DNA of 64,000 nt from Marinobacter vulgaris (lineage in GTDB: Bacteria; Pseudomonadota; Gammaproteobacteria; Pseudomonadales; Oleiphilaceae). The DNA is taken from NCBI RefSeq assembly GCF_003344045.1, contig NZ_QFWX01000006.1, positions 124,001 to 188,000 on the forward strand. Direction: 5' to 3'. The notes beneath the pieces are model-generated. The model was given only the letters and a program-made list of their open reading frames with translations. It searched no databases and had not been told where the DNA came from. A program made the position numbers and the translations under genes. Each line of letters opens with the position of its first letter. The stretch's first letter is position 1. Below are positions 1 to 9,232 of the stretch, one piece after another.

Positions 1-221
1 TCCTGTATCTGGCCTACAAATATCACAAGGACCCCTGGCTTGCGCTTCGCGTGAACACCAATCTGGGTGGCGATAATGTTCATAGGGGCATGGTGCTTGG
101 TGCATTGATGGGGTTATTGCATGCAGAGGTAGCCACCAGCTGGTTCGACCAACTGGTGGCTCATCAGGCGATCGGCCGGGAGATTGACGCACTGATCAGC
201 GCGGCAGTCGCTCCCAGATAG
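1..221 (+). CDS. ADP-ribosylglycohydrolase family protein, C-terminal fragment (5' end outside window)
   Basis: An open frame enters from the left edge (first full codon at base 3) and stops with TAG at 219-221, giving the last 72 residues of a protein. The segment NTNLGGDNVHRG followed by a small-residue helix (GMVLGALMG) matches the C-terminal metal-binding region of ADP-ribosylglycohydrolases (DraG/ARH fold), which remove ADP-ribose from proteins or small molecules. The catalytic N-terminal part lies outside the window, so substrate and length cannot be judged. The last 26 bases overlap the end of the convergent ovoA gene. Confidence 0.7.
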   Translation, partial: LYLAYKYHKDPWLALRVNTNLGGDNVHRGMVLGALMGLLHAEVATSWFDQLVAHQAIGREIDALISAAVAPR

Positions 222-2361
222 TCACCTCAGAAAGGGTGTGCTGGAATTTGTGCTGTGTCTCGCGCATCACGAAGGGCACTTTCCTGGGTTCACCTACGAG
301 CCGGAAGTAGCTGCCAAGATGAGCTTTCAGTCCATCCAGAGTAGTGTGGTTTTCGCCGTCTTTCTTGAAACCGCCGATCCACTCTTCCTTCGGCGTGTGT
401 TCCTCCAGCCATGTATAGGGTGAGGCAATGACCAGAATTCCGCCATCGTTGATGCGTTCGTGGATGCTGTCCAGGAACCGTCCTGGCCGATACAGCCGGT
501 CAATCAGGTTGGCTGCCAATACCAGGTCGTAACCACTGAACTGAGGTTTGAGATTGCAGGCGTCGCCCTGATGGAAGGAAACCTTGTCAGCGAAACTTTC
601 CAGTCCCAGTTCTTTCAGGGTGCGGGTGTGGTAGCTGACAAGTTCTCCTTCTTCGGCAAGCGCGTAGCGGATAGAGCCCTGCTCGGCCATCTCGACGCCC
701 AGGCGAATGAAGTTGGCGGAAAAATCGACTCCCTCCACCTGATCAAAGGTCCTGGCCAGTTCGAAGCTCGATCGGCCACAGGCACTGCCAAGGTCCAGGG
801 CCTTGCGAGTCGTTTTGCCCTTCATGGATTGAAGTGCCATGTCTGCCAGCGCCTTGGGGAAGTTTTCCACGCCGAACCAGGCATCACCGAAGTGGAATTC
901 TGCGTACTCGGTCAGTAACCGGTCGCTTTCATAATAGGCGTTGGGCTGGGCAACCGCGGCATCTGACGCGATATAGCGGAAGCCTGCATGCTGGAAAAAG
1001 TGCGGTCTGAATGCGTACCGTGCTGCCAACCGTGCTTCGTTGCCGCAGGAAATCCAGGAGCCGCCTTTGATGAGATTGTGCTGGCCGTCGAAAGTGGGTG
1101 TGGTGAAGTCGTCGTAAAGGGGATGCACCTTGAAGCCATCAAAGGGATAGGTCGGTGTCTCCACCCACTGCCAGACGTTGCCGACGACATCAAACCAGTC
1201 ACGATGTCTGAAACGAGTTACAGGGCACGAGGATGCACCGTGGTCCAGGTGCAGATTTGCATTCGCCGGACTGGCTCCAACTTCCTCAACGCCCGCTACC
1301 GAACAGAGCCGATACCACTCGTCTTCTGTGGGCAGGCGGACCGGTTGGCCAGTCTGCTGGCGTTTCCACTCACAAAAAGCCTTGGCTTCATGGTAGTTCA
1401 CCTCTACCGGCCAGTCCCAGGGCATTTCCACTTCTTCGGTCATCAGGCGAAGGTGCCAACCGTCATTGTGCCAGCGCCAGAAAGTGGGGTACTTGGCTCC
1501 GGCAAACCGGCGCCATGAGGCTCCCTCGTCGCTCCAGTAGGTATCCCGTTCGTAGCCGCCGGCCTCAACGAACTCCAGGAACTCCTGGTTGCTCACCAGA
1601 TACTGGCTGGCACTGAATTCGTCAACACTCGCCTCGTGTTGCCCATACTCGTTATCCCATCCGTAGTAGGCGTCGTCAAAAGCTTTGCCGAGGTGAACCG
1701 TGCCCGCAGGAACCGTAATCAGCGCGTTCTCCGGCGCTTCACCAGTCTCACCAACGGGAGCCCATTCCGGCCGCGGCTGAACTCTGGCCAGATCGTGCTG
1801 GCGAATGAGAACGGAGGATGTTTCCAGGTGAATGCGCTCATGCTCGACGCCCATAACGATCGGCCACCAAGGGCTTTCCCAGTTAATGGGCAGATTCAGC
1901 GGCAGGGATTCGATCAGCTCGAGTACGCTGGCACGTACCTTGGCGCGGTAATCCATCACAGCAGAAACACTGGGCCACTCGTAGTGGTCGTCGTTAAGGT
2001 CGTCCCAGCTCATTTCGTCCACGCCGACGGCAAAAACAGACTCCATGTGTGGGTCAATACGCTCGGGCAGAAGCTTCGCAAGCACAAGCTTATTGATGAA
2101 GAACGTCGCGGTATGCCCGAGGTAAAAAATGAGCGGGTGTCTTAACGGAATGGATTTTTGGAAATAACCCGCATCATCGGCAAGGCAGTCGAAGAGCCGT
2201 GTATAAGTATCAAAAGTGTTCGTGAAATAATGGGCAATTTCCTCGCGCTTTTTCTCTGGAGCGCCCTCGACGAGGTTGGGGGTCCTGAGCAGCACTGGTC
2301 GCCAGTGCAACGATTCGGAGTGGTTGGCAGGCGATGGTTTCTCCTGAACTGGCAATGTCAT
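196..2361 (-). CDS. ovoA: OvoA: 5-histidylcysteine sulfoxide synthase / thiol-histidine N-methyltransferase
   Basis: A 721-residue three-domain enzyme of ovothiol A biosynthesis. The N-terminal DinB-like domain (about residues 30-210) carries the iron triad HxxxHxE, seen as HERIHLE near residues 174-180. A formylglycine-generating-enzyme-like domain follows (about 215-475, with GGSW and HAGFR motifs). The C-terminal SAM methyltransferase (about 500-721) has the glycine motif LDLGSACG. The family couples histidine and cysteine with O2 on non-heme iron, then N-methylates 5-thiohistidine. The ATG at 2361 is preferred because AAAGGACG lies upstream and homologues begin near here; an in-frame ATG 39 nt earlier exists. 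The length fits full OvoA rather than the shorter EgtB. The gene stands alone and is divergent from the BCCT transporter. Confidence 0.9.
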   Translation of the reverse strand: MTLPVQEKPSPANHSESLHWRPVLLRTPNLVEGAPEKKREEIAHYFTNTFDTYTRLFDCLADDAGYFQKSIPLRHPLIFYLGHTATFFINKLVLAKLLPERIDPHMESVFAVGVDEMSWDDLNDDHYEWPSVSAVMDYRAKVRASVLELIESLPLNLPINWESPWWPIVMGVEHERIHLETSSVLIRQHDLARVQPRPEWAPVGETGEAPENALITVPAGTVHLGKAFDDAYYGWDNEYGQHEASVDEFSASQYLVSNQEFLEFVEAGGYERDTYWSDEGASWRRFAGAKYPTFWRWHNDGWHLRLMTEEVEMPWDWPVEVNYHEAKAFCEWKRQQTGQPVRLPTEDEWYRLCSVAGVEEVGASPANANLHLDHGASSCPVTRFRHRDWFDVVGNVWQWVETPTYPFDGFKVHPLYDDFTTPTFDGQHNLIKGGSWISCGNEARLAARYAFRPHFFQHAGFRYIASDAAVAQPNAYYESDRLLTEYAEFHFGDAWFGVENFPKALADMALQSMKGKTTRKALDLGSACGRSSFELARTFDQVEGVDFSANFIRLGVEMAEQGSIRYALAEEGELVSYHTRTLKELGLESFADKVSFHQGDACNLKPQFSGYDLVLAANLIDRLYRPGRFLDSIHERINDGGILVIASPYTWLEEHTPKEEWIGGFKKDGENHTTLDGLKAHLGSYFRLVGEPRKVPFVMRETQHKFQHTLSEVTIWERLPR

Positions 2362-2569
2362 GGTCGAACACGTCCTTTTTTGTGTTAGCTCACAAGCCAA
2401 TACGGACCACCCATGTCTCGTGGTTCAATAATTGTTGACGAATTAAGACAACAACAGCGGTTTTCGCTTTGATGCATTCTCACAGCCCAACCGTAATTGA
2501 GTGCTGCGAAGTGCATGATTCTCACGTTTCCTGTAGCCTGCGCGGCTTTTTCCCCGAGAGACAGATCCT

Positions 2570-4126
2570 ATGACCGCAAAATCTACGTCCGCGCCGCGGC
2601 CAAAATCAGGCGCTCTGGCTGACAGCGATCCGGTGGTGCTGGTACTCACCATCGGCTTTATTTTGCTGTTTGTTGGCGCTTCGATCGTAAACAGCGAGTA
2701 TGTTAGCGACCTTATCGGCCGCGGCTTTGCATGGACCGCCACCTACCTGGGGTCTTTTTTCCAGCTTCTGCTGTTACTGACGTTTTTCATTGCGATCGGC
2801 ACCGCCCTCAGTCGCGCGGGGTCGGCACGAATTGGCGGTCTTGATCGCCCGGAGATTGGCCGCTTCCGCTGGCTGTCGATGATTATGTGCACGTTGCTGG
2901 CGGGTGGCGGAGTGTTCTTTGCCGCTGGCGAGCCGGTGTATCATTTTGTGGTAACGCCGCCTGCGTTTGACACCGAAGCGGGCACGGCAGAGGCCGTAGC
3001 GCCTGCCATGGCCCAGTCTTTCACCCACTGGGGGTTTCTTGCCTGGGCGGTACTGGGGTCTCTGACGGCACTGGTGTTGACCCGGGCCCATTATGGCCAG
3101 GGCAAGCCTCTTCAGCCGCGAACACTGTTGTATCCGGTGTTTGGTGAAAAGGTGATTCAGGGCCGCCTCGGCGGTGTGATCGATGCCTTCTGTGTGATTG
3201 CGGTGGTCGCAGGCACCGTTGGCCCGATCGGATTTCTGGCAACCCAGATGAGTTTTGGTTTGCACGAACTGTTTGGGGTACCTGACGGCTATGGCACGCA
3301 ACTGACAGTATTGGTGATTCTCGCCGGTGTTTACATGACATCTGCCATGACCGGGCTGCATAAAGGCATTCAGCTGCTCAGCCGCTTTAATGTGCTGCTG
3401 GCGCTGGCGATTGCCGCCGTGATTTTCATCTTCGGCCCTACGCTTTTCCTGGCCAACACCTACACCCAAGCCATGGGTGAGTACGTAAGTTCCTTCTTCG
3501 CCATGGCGACCATGACGGCAGACACCGCGCCGGCATGGTGGATGAAGTGGTGGACGGTGTTTTTCTTTGCCTGGTTTATTGGCTACACACCCCTGATGGC
3601 GGTCTTCGTCTCACGGATTTCCCGTGGGCGAACGGTACGGGAGATGATCCTGGCGGTGGCCCTGCTGGCCCCGATTGCCACCACCATCTGGTTCACCTTG
3701 CTTGGTGGTTCCGGCATTTATCACCAGTTGGCGGGTACATTTGACCTCACCGAAGCCCTGAACAATTTCCGCTTTGATGTGGCCACGCTGACGGTGGCCC
3801 AGGCGTTGCCCGGCAGTACCTGGATGGCGGCGGCAATTCTGCTGCTTACCACCATTTTCGTGGCCACCACCGGCGACTCCATGAGCTATGCCATTGCCAT
3901 GGTCGGCGCCGGTCATGATGAGCCAAGCCCCTGGATTCGCGTGTTCTGGGGCGGTGCCATGGCGCTGATGGCGGCCATTCTTCTGTACATGGGCGCCGGG
4001 CAGATCGGGGTTTTGCAGCAGTTTATCGTGCTGACGGCGATTCCCGTGTCGCTGATTATTCTACCGTCGCTCTGGACAGGGCCCCAGGCGGCCATGGCGA
4101 TGGCAAGGGAACAGGGGCTGGTGTAG
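2570..4126 (+). CDS. BCCT family betaine/choline/carnitine-type transporter
   Basis: A 518-residue inner-membrane carrier with about 12 hydrophobic helices. It has the family signature around residues 320-350: a Trp-rich helix (WWTVFFFAWFIGY) running into an SRISRGRTVRE loop. BCCT carriers import quaternary ammonium compounds such as glycine betaine, choline or carnitine, usually with Na+ or H+. The gene lacks the long C-terminal osmosensory tail of BetP-like members, so uptake for catabolism or simple osmoprotection is possible. The exact substrate is not readable from sequence. It is divergent from ovoA across a 208-bp gap and followed after 53 bp by an SDR gene. Confidence 0.88.
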   Translation: MTAKSTSAPRPKSGALADSDPVVLVLTIGFILLFVGASIVNSEYVSDLIGRGFAWTATYLGSFFQLLLLLTFFIAIGTALSRAGSARIGGLDRPEIGRFRWLSMIMCTLLAGGGVFFAAGEPVYHFVVTPPAFDTEAGTAEAVAPAMAQSFTHWGFLAWAVLGSLTALVLTRAHYGQGKPLQPRTLLYPVFGEKVIQGRLGGVIDAFCVIAVVAGTVGPIGFLATQMSFGLHELFGVPDGYGTQLTVLVILAGVYMTSAMTGLHKGIQLLSRFNVLLALAIAAVIFIFGPTLFLANTYTQAMGEYVSSFFAMATMTADTAPAWWMKWWTVFFFAWFIGYTPLMAVFVSRISRGRTVREMILAVALLAPIATTIWFTLLGGSGIYHQLAGTFDLTEALNNFRFDVATLTVAQALPGSTWMAAAILLLTTIFVATTGDSMSYAIAMVGAGHDEPSPWIRVFWGGAMALMAAILLYMGAGQIGVLQQFIVLTAIPVSLIILPSLWTGPQAAMAMAREQGLV

Positions 4127-4179
4127 TCTTTTTGTCAGACTGTTGCCAACACAACCTGACCCTAAAGGATATACCCGTT

Positions 4180-4968
4180 ATGCCCACACAAACCGTTTGG
4201 ATCACGGGCGCCTCCTCCGGCATCGGTGAGGCCCTTGCTGTTCGATTTGCGCAGGACAGTGCCCGGGTGGTTCTGTCCGCCCGGCGAGAAAGCGAGCTGC
4301 AGCGGGTTGCCACCCGTTGCCGTGAAGCAGGCCTTGCGGCCAATGAAGTGCTGGTGCTGCCTCTGGATGTGACAGACTGGGACTCCCTGCCCGCCGCGGT
4401 CCAGACCGTGCTTGATACTTTCGGCAGCATTGATCTGCTGGTGAACAACGCCGGTGTGTCCCAGCGCTCATTATGCAAGGACACGGATATGGCGGTGTAC
4501 CAGAAACTGATGGATGTGGATGTGATGGGCCAGATCGCACTGACCAAGGCGGTATTGCCCCACATGCTGGAAAAGGGTGCCGGGCATCTTGCGGTGACCT
4601 CCAGTGTGGCTGGCAAGGTTGGTGCGCCGATGCGAACCGGATACTGCGCGGCCAAACACGCGGTGATGGGATTTTTTGACGCCCTGCGCGCAGAGGTGGA
4701 AGGGCAGGGTGTGAAGGTTTCCACAATCACCCCGGGCTTTATTCGCACGGACATCTCCCGCAATGCCCTCGCCGGAGACGGGGCTGCCTATGGAGAAGAA
4801 GACGAGGATATTGCCGGCGGCATGGATGTAAACGAATGCGCCGACGTTATCTTCAAGGGCCTGCAGGCGCAAAAGCGCGAGATTCCGGTGGGCAAGGGCA
4901 AGGAAATGGCCGCGCTCTGGATCAAGCGGATTTCGCCGGAGGCTCTGTTCCGGATAGCCAGGGCGTGA
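4180..4968 (+). CDS. SDR family NAD(P)-dependent oxidoreductase
   Basis: A 262-residue classical short-chain dehydrogenase. The nucleotide-binding TGASSGIG motif lies at residues 9-16, NNAG near residue 90, and the catalytic Ser-Tyr-Lys set in TSSVAG ... YCAAK near 140-160. The ATG at 4180 puts TGxxxGIG at the usual distance from the start and has AAAGGAT upstream; an in-frame ATG at 4132 would add 16 atypical residues. The C-terminal extension contains a DEDED-rich stretch (EEDEDIAGG). Similar proteins are often annotated DHRS7-like SDRs. The substrate is unknown. The stop codon overlaps the start of the next gene (TGATG), so translation is probably coupled. Confidence 0.85.
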   Translation: MPTQTVWITGASSGIGEALAVRFAQDSARVVLSARRESELQRVATRCREAGLAANEVLVLPLDVTDWDSLPAAVQTVLDTFGSIDLLVNNAGVSQRSLCKDTDMAVYQKLMDVDVMGQIALTKAVLPHMLEKGAGHLAVTSSVAGKVGAPMRTGYCAAKHAVMGFFDALRAEVEGQGVKVSTITPGFIRTDISRNALAGDGAAYGEEDEDIAGGMDVNECADVIFKGLQAQKREIPVGKGKEMAALWIKRISPEALFRIARA

Positions 4969-5975
4969 TGAGCTACTCTGACTGCGCAGACAGAACCCGG
5001 CGTCACCTGGCGCTGGATAACGGAGCGCATGATTACACGGCGCTCGTTCACTACGCGACGCTGGCCGCGTCCAGCCATAATACCCAGCCCTGGTTATTCA
5101 AACCGGAGAAAAACCGGATCCGGATTCTTCCGGATTTTCGACGGCGTTGTCCGGCAGTGGATCCCGACGACCATCACCTGTATGCGAGCCTTGGCTGTGC
5201 CGCCGAGAATCTGTTGCTGGCAGCGGAAGCCGCGGGGCTAAAAGGTCGCTGTTCCTTCGACGCCGCCACTGCCGGGGTGCAGATTGACTTTGAGGAAACG
5301 ACCCCTTTTCGGTCGCACTTGTTTGGAGCTATTCCCGACCGGCAGTGTAGCCGTGTTGAATACGATGGCACGCAACTCTCTGGGCAAGAGTTGCAGCAGC
5401 TGGAAGACGCCGGGCGGGGTGACGGCGTCTCCATCATGCTGTTCACCGGTGACGACCATAAGAAGCAGATAGCCCAGTACGTCGCTGAAGGTAATTCCGC
5501 CCAGTTTCGCGATGCTGCGTGGGCCCGGGAGCTCAAGTCCTGGATCCGTTTTAGCGGGCAGGAGGCAGTTGCCAGCGGTGACGGTCTTTATGGGCCGGTC
5601 ATGGGCAGCCCCGAGGTGCCCCGCTGGCTTGGTTTGTTGGCGATGCGCTTCGGATTCTCTGCAAAAAAACAGAACCAGAAAGATGACCGGCACATCCGCA
5701 GCTCATCTGCCATTGCAGTCCTGGTATCGGATGTCGACGACAGGTCCCACTGGATCGAGGCCGGCCGGTGCTATGAGCGACTTGCCTTGCAGGCAACGTC
5801 GTTGGGGCTGAAGACGGCCTTTATCAATCAGCCGGTTGAGGTGGCTTCACTGCGTGCGGAATTTGCCCGTTTCCTGGGCGTCGGGAATCGAAGGCCGGAT
5901 CTTGTTGTGAGGATTGGTCGCGGGCCTGAAACGCCACGATCCTTGCGGCGGCCCGTGGCGGAAGTGATTGAATAA
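4968..5975 (+). CDS. Acg-like nitroreductase-fold flavoprotein
   Basis: A 335-residue protein resembling the Acg family, in which two nitroreductase half-domains are fused and bind FMN. Visible signs are the N-terminal SSHNTQPW motif, typical of FMN phosphate contacts, and a central RFSGQEA/GDGLYGPVMG region; the C-terminal half contains ALQATSLGLKTAF, a nitroreductase-type helix. The enzymatic role of Acg proteins is uncertain; flavin storage or sequestration has been proposed for the mycobacterial prototype. The ATG at 4968 overlaps the SDR stop by one base, indicating an operon with that oxidoreductase. Confidence 0.75.
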   Translation: MSYSDCADRTRRHLALDNGAHDYTALVHYATLAASSHNTQPWLFKPEKNRIRILPDFRRRCPAVDPDDHHLYASLGCAAENLLLAAEAAGLKGRCSFDAATAGVQIDFEETTPFRSHLFGAIPDRQCSRVEYDGTQLSGQELQQLEDAGRGDGVSIMLFTGDDHKKQIAQYVAEGNSAQFRDAAWARELKSWIRFSGQEAVASGDGLYGPVMGSPEVPRWLGLLAMRFGFSAKKQNQKDDRHIRSSSAIAVLVSDVDDRSHWIEAGRCYERLALQATSLGLKTAFINQPVEVASLRAEFARFLGVGNRRPDLVVRIGRGPETPRSLRRPVAEVIE

Positions 5976-6048
5976 GGGGTACTGGCGTTCCCGACAATCC
6001 ATGTTAGGCTCCTGAAATATCAGTTAATAGATGAAAAGAGGCTGACCA

Positions 6049-6492
6049 ATGACATCCGATATCCGACACCTGGTGTGTCCACACTGCCACAAAGTAAACC
6101 GGGTGCCCGCCGATAAACTGGCTTCCGGTGGTAATTGTGGCGCCTGTAAACAGCCGTTGTGGCCGGATCAGGTTCTGGAACTGACCGACCAGAGCTTCGC
6201 TGCCCATACCGGGCGAAGTGACGTCCCGGTACTGGTGGATTTCTGGGCGAGCTGGTGTGGGCCCTGCAAAGCGATGGCGCCCCAGTTCGAGCAGGCAGCG
6301 AAGGAATGGCGGGGAAAAGTCCGTTTCGCGAAGCTGAATACCGAGCAGGCCCAGGCACCAGCAGGCCAGTTGGGTATTCGCAGCATTCCCACCCTGATCC
6401 TGTTTCAGAACGGCCGGGAAGTGGCCCGCCAGAGTGGTGCCATGAATCAGGCGCAGATCAGCCAGTGGCTGCAGTCTCAAGGCATTCGATAA
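6049..6492 (+). CDS. trxC: Thioredoxin TrxC (thioredoxin 2)
   Basis: A 147-residue thioredoxin with the N-terminal zinc finger that distinguishes TrxC from TrxA: CxxC pairs at residues 10/13 and 30/33. The redox active site WCGPC has cysteines at 70 and 73. The rest has the normal thioredoxin fold, including the cis-proline in RSIPTL. TrxC reduces cytosolic disulfides and is often induced by oxidative stress through OxyR in enterics; no OxyR site was recognised here. The gene is followed after 13 bp by an Omp85-family gene on the same strand. Confidence 0.95.
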   Translation: MTSDIRHLVCPHCHKVNRVPADKLASGGNCGACKQPLWPDQVLELTDQSFAAHTGRSDVPVLVDFWASWCGPCKAMAPQFEQAAKEWRGKVRFAKLNTEQAQAPAGQLGIRSIPTLILFQNGREVARQSGAMNQAQISQWLQSQGIR

Positions 6493-6505
6493 CCCGGGAG
6501 CGATC

Positions 6506-8221
6506 ATGACCCGTGCAGTAAAGGGATCAGGGTACGCCTTCCTGCTTTCGGGACTGACGCTTTCCGGCCCGGCAGCGGGGATCGAGCCAGACCCTGGCCG
6601 CTGCATTGCCAGCGAGGTGCAGCCAGAGTCAATTGATCTTGACCAGCCCCGGGACCAGCTCGCCCGCCAGGGCGATCTGGTGATCCCGGAAGGGGCCCGC
6701 ATCGGCCAGATTCGCATCGTTCGCCGGCCCATCTTTGATGTCAGTGATCCTGACCAGGACAATTTCCTCTACCGCACCCTGAACACGCTCAATACCCCGA
6801 CGTGGAAGTCTGCCCTACGCGCCCAGCTGGTGTTTAACGAAGGGGATATTTACGAGCCGGGTCTGCTTTCTGAATCCGAACGCGTGCTTCGTCAACGGGA
6901 GTATCTGACCGCCGCCTGGGTTGGCGTGACCCGTGTCTGCGGGGATGAGGTAGAGGTGAGCGTACTGGCGCGGGACACCTGGACATTGTTTCCCTCTGTC
7001 GGCGGCTCCCGCTCCGGTGGCGAGAATACCACCAACACCGGGCTTTCCGATCCGAACTTTCTCGGTTCCGGCAAAAGCCTGGGGATTTCCTATACACGGG
7101 ACCCCGACCGCACCGAGACCAGCCTGGATTTTGATGACCCCAACGTTCTTGGTTCCCACTGGCAGACCGGGTTTTCTTTCGATGAACGCAGCGATGGTCG
7201 CGGCCGCAGCGCCTACCTGGAGCGCCCTTTCTTCAGCGAGCGTGCACAATGGCGCTTTGGGCTCAGTGGTGTGGACGACGTGCGGGAAGAATCCCGGTTT
7301 GTGGCTGCCGAAGCCATCGCGGATTATCGTCGAAGCCAGGAATTTGCGAGCATTGATGCGGGATGGCGGCTGGCAGAGCGTAATGACCGCCAGCTTCGGC
7401 TGCTTGCCGGCTTCCGTTACGACGCTCTGGAGTTTGAGCGCCTGCCGGACGAACCGGCCCTCGACCTGCTGCCGGACGACCGGACTCTGAGCTATCCCTG
7501 GATCGGTTTCGACTATCGCGAGAATCGCTTCCGGGAGATGACAAACCTTACCCGTCTGCAGCGGGTTGAGGACGTGCGGGATGGGTTTGTATGGCGCACG
7601 GAACTGGGTTACTCCTCTCCGGGCCTGGGGGCCACCGAAGACCGCGTTGTGTTGAACATGGATTTCGAGGATGCGCTTGTTGCCACCGAAACCAATTATG
7701 CCCGCTACGGGCTCAGCCAGAGTGGAACCTACCGACTGGATGAAGATCGTGTCGAGAATCTGCAGGGCACGCTCAGCCTGGAATACTTTTACGGTGGATC
7801 CGTGCGCTGGAACAGCTGGTATACCAATCTTTCCCTCACCGCAGCGCACAACCTGACCGTGGACCAGCAGCTACTGATCGGTGGTGAAAATGGCCTGCGC
7901 GGTTATCCCAGTGATTACCAGCAGGGTGACCGGCGAGCGCTGTGGACACTCGAGCGCCGATACTTCCCGGATTGGCACCCGTTCAAGTTGTTTCGCCTCG
8001 GAGGGGTGGTGTTTACTGACGTGGGGCGGGCCTGGTTCGAAGACGGTCGCAACAGTGGCCCGGATGACGGGGTACTGAAGGACGTGGGCTTTGGCTTGCG
8101 GCTGGCGTCCAGCCGCATTGAGGTCCAACGGATGGCCCATCTGGATTTTGCATTCCCGCTGGATGGTGATGACAGCATTGATCGGTTACAGGTACTGTTG
8201 CGGGGAAGGTCGAGTTTCTAG
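6506..8221 (+). CDS. BamA/TamA (Omp85) family outer-membrane protein
   Basis: A 571-residue protein with a Sec signal peptide (hydrophobic segment around residues 10-26). It has an N-terminal region with POTRA-like character (residues about 60-160) and a C-terminal beta-barrel rich in alternating aromatic residues, ending in Phe. Near the C-terminus GGENGLRGYPSDY is the Omp85 motif (family RGY/F) and the protein ends LLRGRSSF. It has fewer POTRA domains than BamA and lacks the neighbours of bamA, so it is a shorter paralogue; transport or membrane-insertion cargo is unknown. It probably shares a transcript with trxC. Confidence 0.85.
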   Translation: MTRAVKGSGYAFLLSGLTLSGPAAGIEPDPGRCIASEVQPESIDLDQPRDQLARQGDLVIPEGARIGQIRIVRRPIFDVSDPDQDNFLYRTLNTLNTPTWKSALRAQLVFNEGDIYEPGLLSESERVLRQREYLTAAWVGVTRVCGDEVEVSVLARDTWTLFPSVGGSRSGGENTTNTGLSDPNFLGSGKSLGISYTRDPDRTETSLDFDDPNVLGSHWQTGFSFDERSDGRGRSAYLERPFFSERAQWRFGLSGVDDVREESRFVAAEAIADYRRSQEFASIDAGWRLAERNDRQLRLLAGFRYDALEFERLPDEPALDLLPDDRTLSYPWIGFDYRENRFREMTNLTRLQRVEDVRDGFVWRTELGYSSPGLGATEDRVVLNMDFEDALVATETNYARYGLSQSGTYRLDEDRVENLQGTLSLEYFYGGSVRWNSWYTNLSLTAAHNLTVDQQLLIGGENGLRGYPSDYQQGDRRALWTLERRYFPDWHPFKLFRLGGVVFTDVGRAWFEDGRNSGPDDGVLKDVGFGLRLASSRIEVQRMAHLDFAFPLDGDDSIDRLQVLLRGRSSF

Positions 8222-8262
8222 TAAATGACACCCCGCAGACAATAACCGGGAGTTCTTTTCCT

Positions 8263-8406
8263 TCAGAAAGAATGGCCCAGCAATCCCAGAACGCCGAGAA
8301 CGATCAGGTAACCTGCCACGATGTAGTTGAGCAGCTTTGGAAATACCAGGATGGCAATGCCGGCGCCGAGACTGATCAGGGGAGCGAGTTCAAGATGAAG
8401 CGTCAT
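8263..8406 (-). CDS. DUF3096 family small membrane protein
   Basis: A 47-residue protein, essentially one long or two short hydrophobic helices with the segment PKLLNYIVAGYLIVLG, which matches the DUF3096 family. The start ATG at 8406 has GGGAG upstream. Function is unknown; small proteins of this family are found beside other membrane-stress genes. It lies 21 bp downstream of a DUF3185 gene on the same strand, so the two probably form a small operon. It is convergent with the Omp85 gene. Confidence 0.8.
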   Translation of the reverse strand: MTLHLELAPLISLGAGIAILVFPKLLNYIVAGYLIVLGVLGLLGHSF

Positions 8407-8427
8407 AAGGCTGATCTCCCGTAATGA

Positions 8428-8631
8428 TTATTTTCTGACGAATGCCAGAAATCCGCCGGCAACCACCGCTGCGGCGCCCCCAATCAGGTACCACATGGTT
8501 TCATCCGTAAAGCGGCCGGTAAGTGTTTCGGTGATCTGGTCCCCGACTGACTGTGTGGATTGATAGCCGAAGAAAAGCAGGGCAACGCCTACGACGAGCA
8601 GAACGAGACCAAGGAGTTTCGTGCTTGCCAT
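8428..8631 (-). CDS. DUF3185 family small membrane protein
   Basis: A 67-residue protein with two predicted transmembrane helices: residues 5-22 (LLGLVLLVVGVALLFFG) and 47-65. They flank a polar loop containing the typical TETLTGRFTDETMWYLIGG pattern of DUF3185. Start ATG at 8631 is chosen because AAGGAAAT lies just upstream and the helix begins at once; longer readings add non-family residues. Function unknown. First gene of a two-gene operon with the DUF3096 gene. Confidence 0.82.
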   Translation of the reverse strand: MASTKLLGLVLLVVGVALLFFGYQSTQSVGDQITETLTGRFTDETMWYLIGGAAAVVAGGFLAFVRK

Positions 8632-8754
8632 TCCAATTTCCTTATAGTGTGCTTGTGGAACCATAATCCAGGACCCACGTGAGCCCTGAACATGAAAGTG
8701 TAGCAGGTGAGCGGGGCAAGCAATCTTAACGCAGCGTAACTGTTGGTGAAAACT

Positions 8755-9138
8755 ATGAATAATGATGAGCTGAACCAGATCCTGGAGCTCAACGGTGAGG
8801 ATCGGTATGACTACTTCCTGAGCCTGGTTGGTGAGGAGCGGGAGATCTGGATTCTGGTGAATGCGGAGAACCGTTTCCTGAAAATTGAATCCGGAGACGG
8901 CGATATCGCCCACCTGCCGGTCTGGCCCAGCTCGGCCTTTGCGGCCGAATACGCAAAGGGCTCTGATGACCTCTCACCGAAGAGCATTTCCCTGCCCGAT
9001 TTTTTCAAAAAATGGGTCCCTGGCCTGACTAGAGACGGTCTGGAGGTGGGTGTATTTCCGGGCCGGGATGACACCCTGTGGATTACCGGTCCTGAAGAAT
9101 TAAAGCGCGACCTTCAGGACGAGCTGGCGAGCCTCTGA
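8755..9138 (+). CDS. DUF2750 domain protein
   Basis: A 127-residue soluble acidic protein matching the DUF2750 family: an N-terminal helix-loop (RYDYFLSLVGEEREIWIL), a central LPVWPSSAFAAEY segment and a C-terminal ELKRDLQDELAS helix. No signal peptide or membrane span. Function unknown; family members are small cytoplasmic proteins. ATG at 8755 is taken as the start; an upstream TTG-GTG pair is possible. Divergent from the DUF3185/DUF3096 pair. Confidence 0.75.
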   Translation: MNNDELNQILELNGEDRYDYFLSLVGEEREIWILVNAENRFLKIESGDGDIAHLPVWPSSAFAAEYAKGSDDLSPKSISLPDFFKKWVPGLTRDGLEVGVFPGRDDTLWITGPEELKRDLQDELASL

Positions 9139-9232
9139 AACCGGCAGCCAAATAGCGAGTACCGGAGGGTGGCGGGTTCCGGCAGAAGCTGGCAAAGTTC
9201 ACCACCTTGAAAGACAACTTCAGCAAGAGGAT

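Noticed and set aside
2401..2569. Riboswitch or palindromic operator upstream of the BCCT gene (ACCAC...GTGGT near 2405-2425)
   Set aside because: Only a 5-bp imperfect inverted repeat; no riboswitch core recognised.
2443..2742. 99-codon minus-strand frame over the 5' end of the BCCT gene
   Set aside because: It overlaps the transporter coding start, has no family features and no ribosome-binding site; the transporter is clear.
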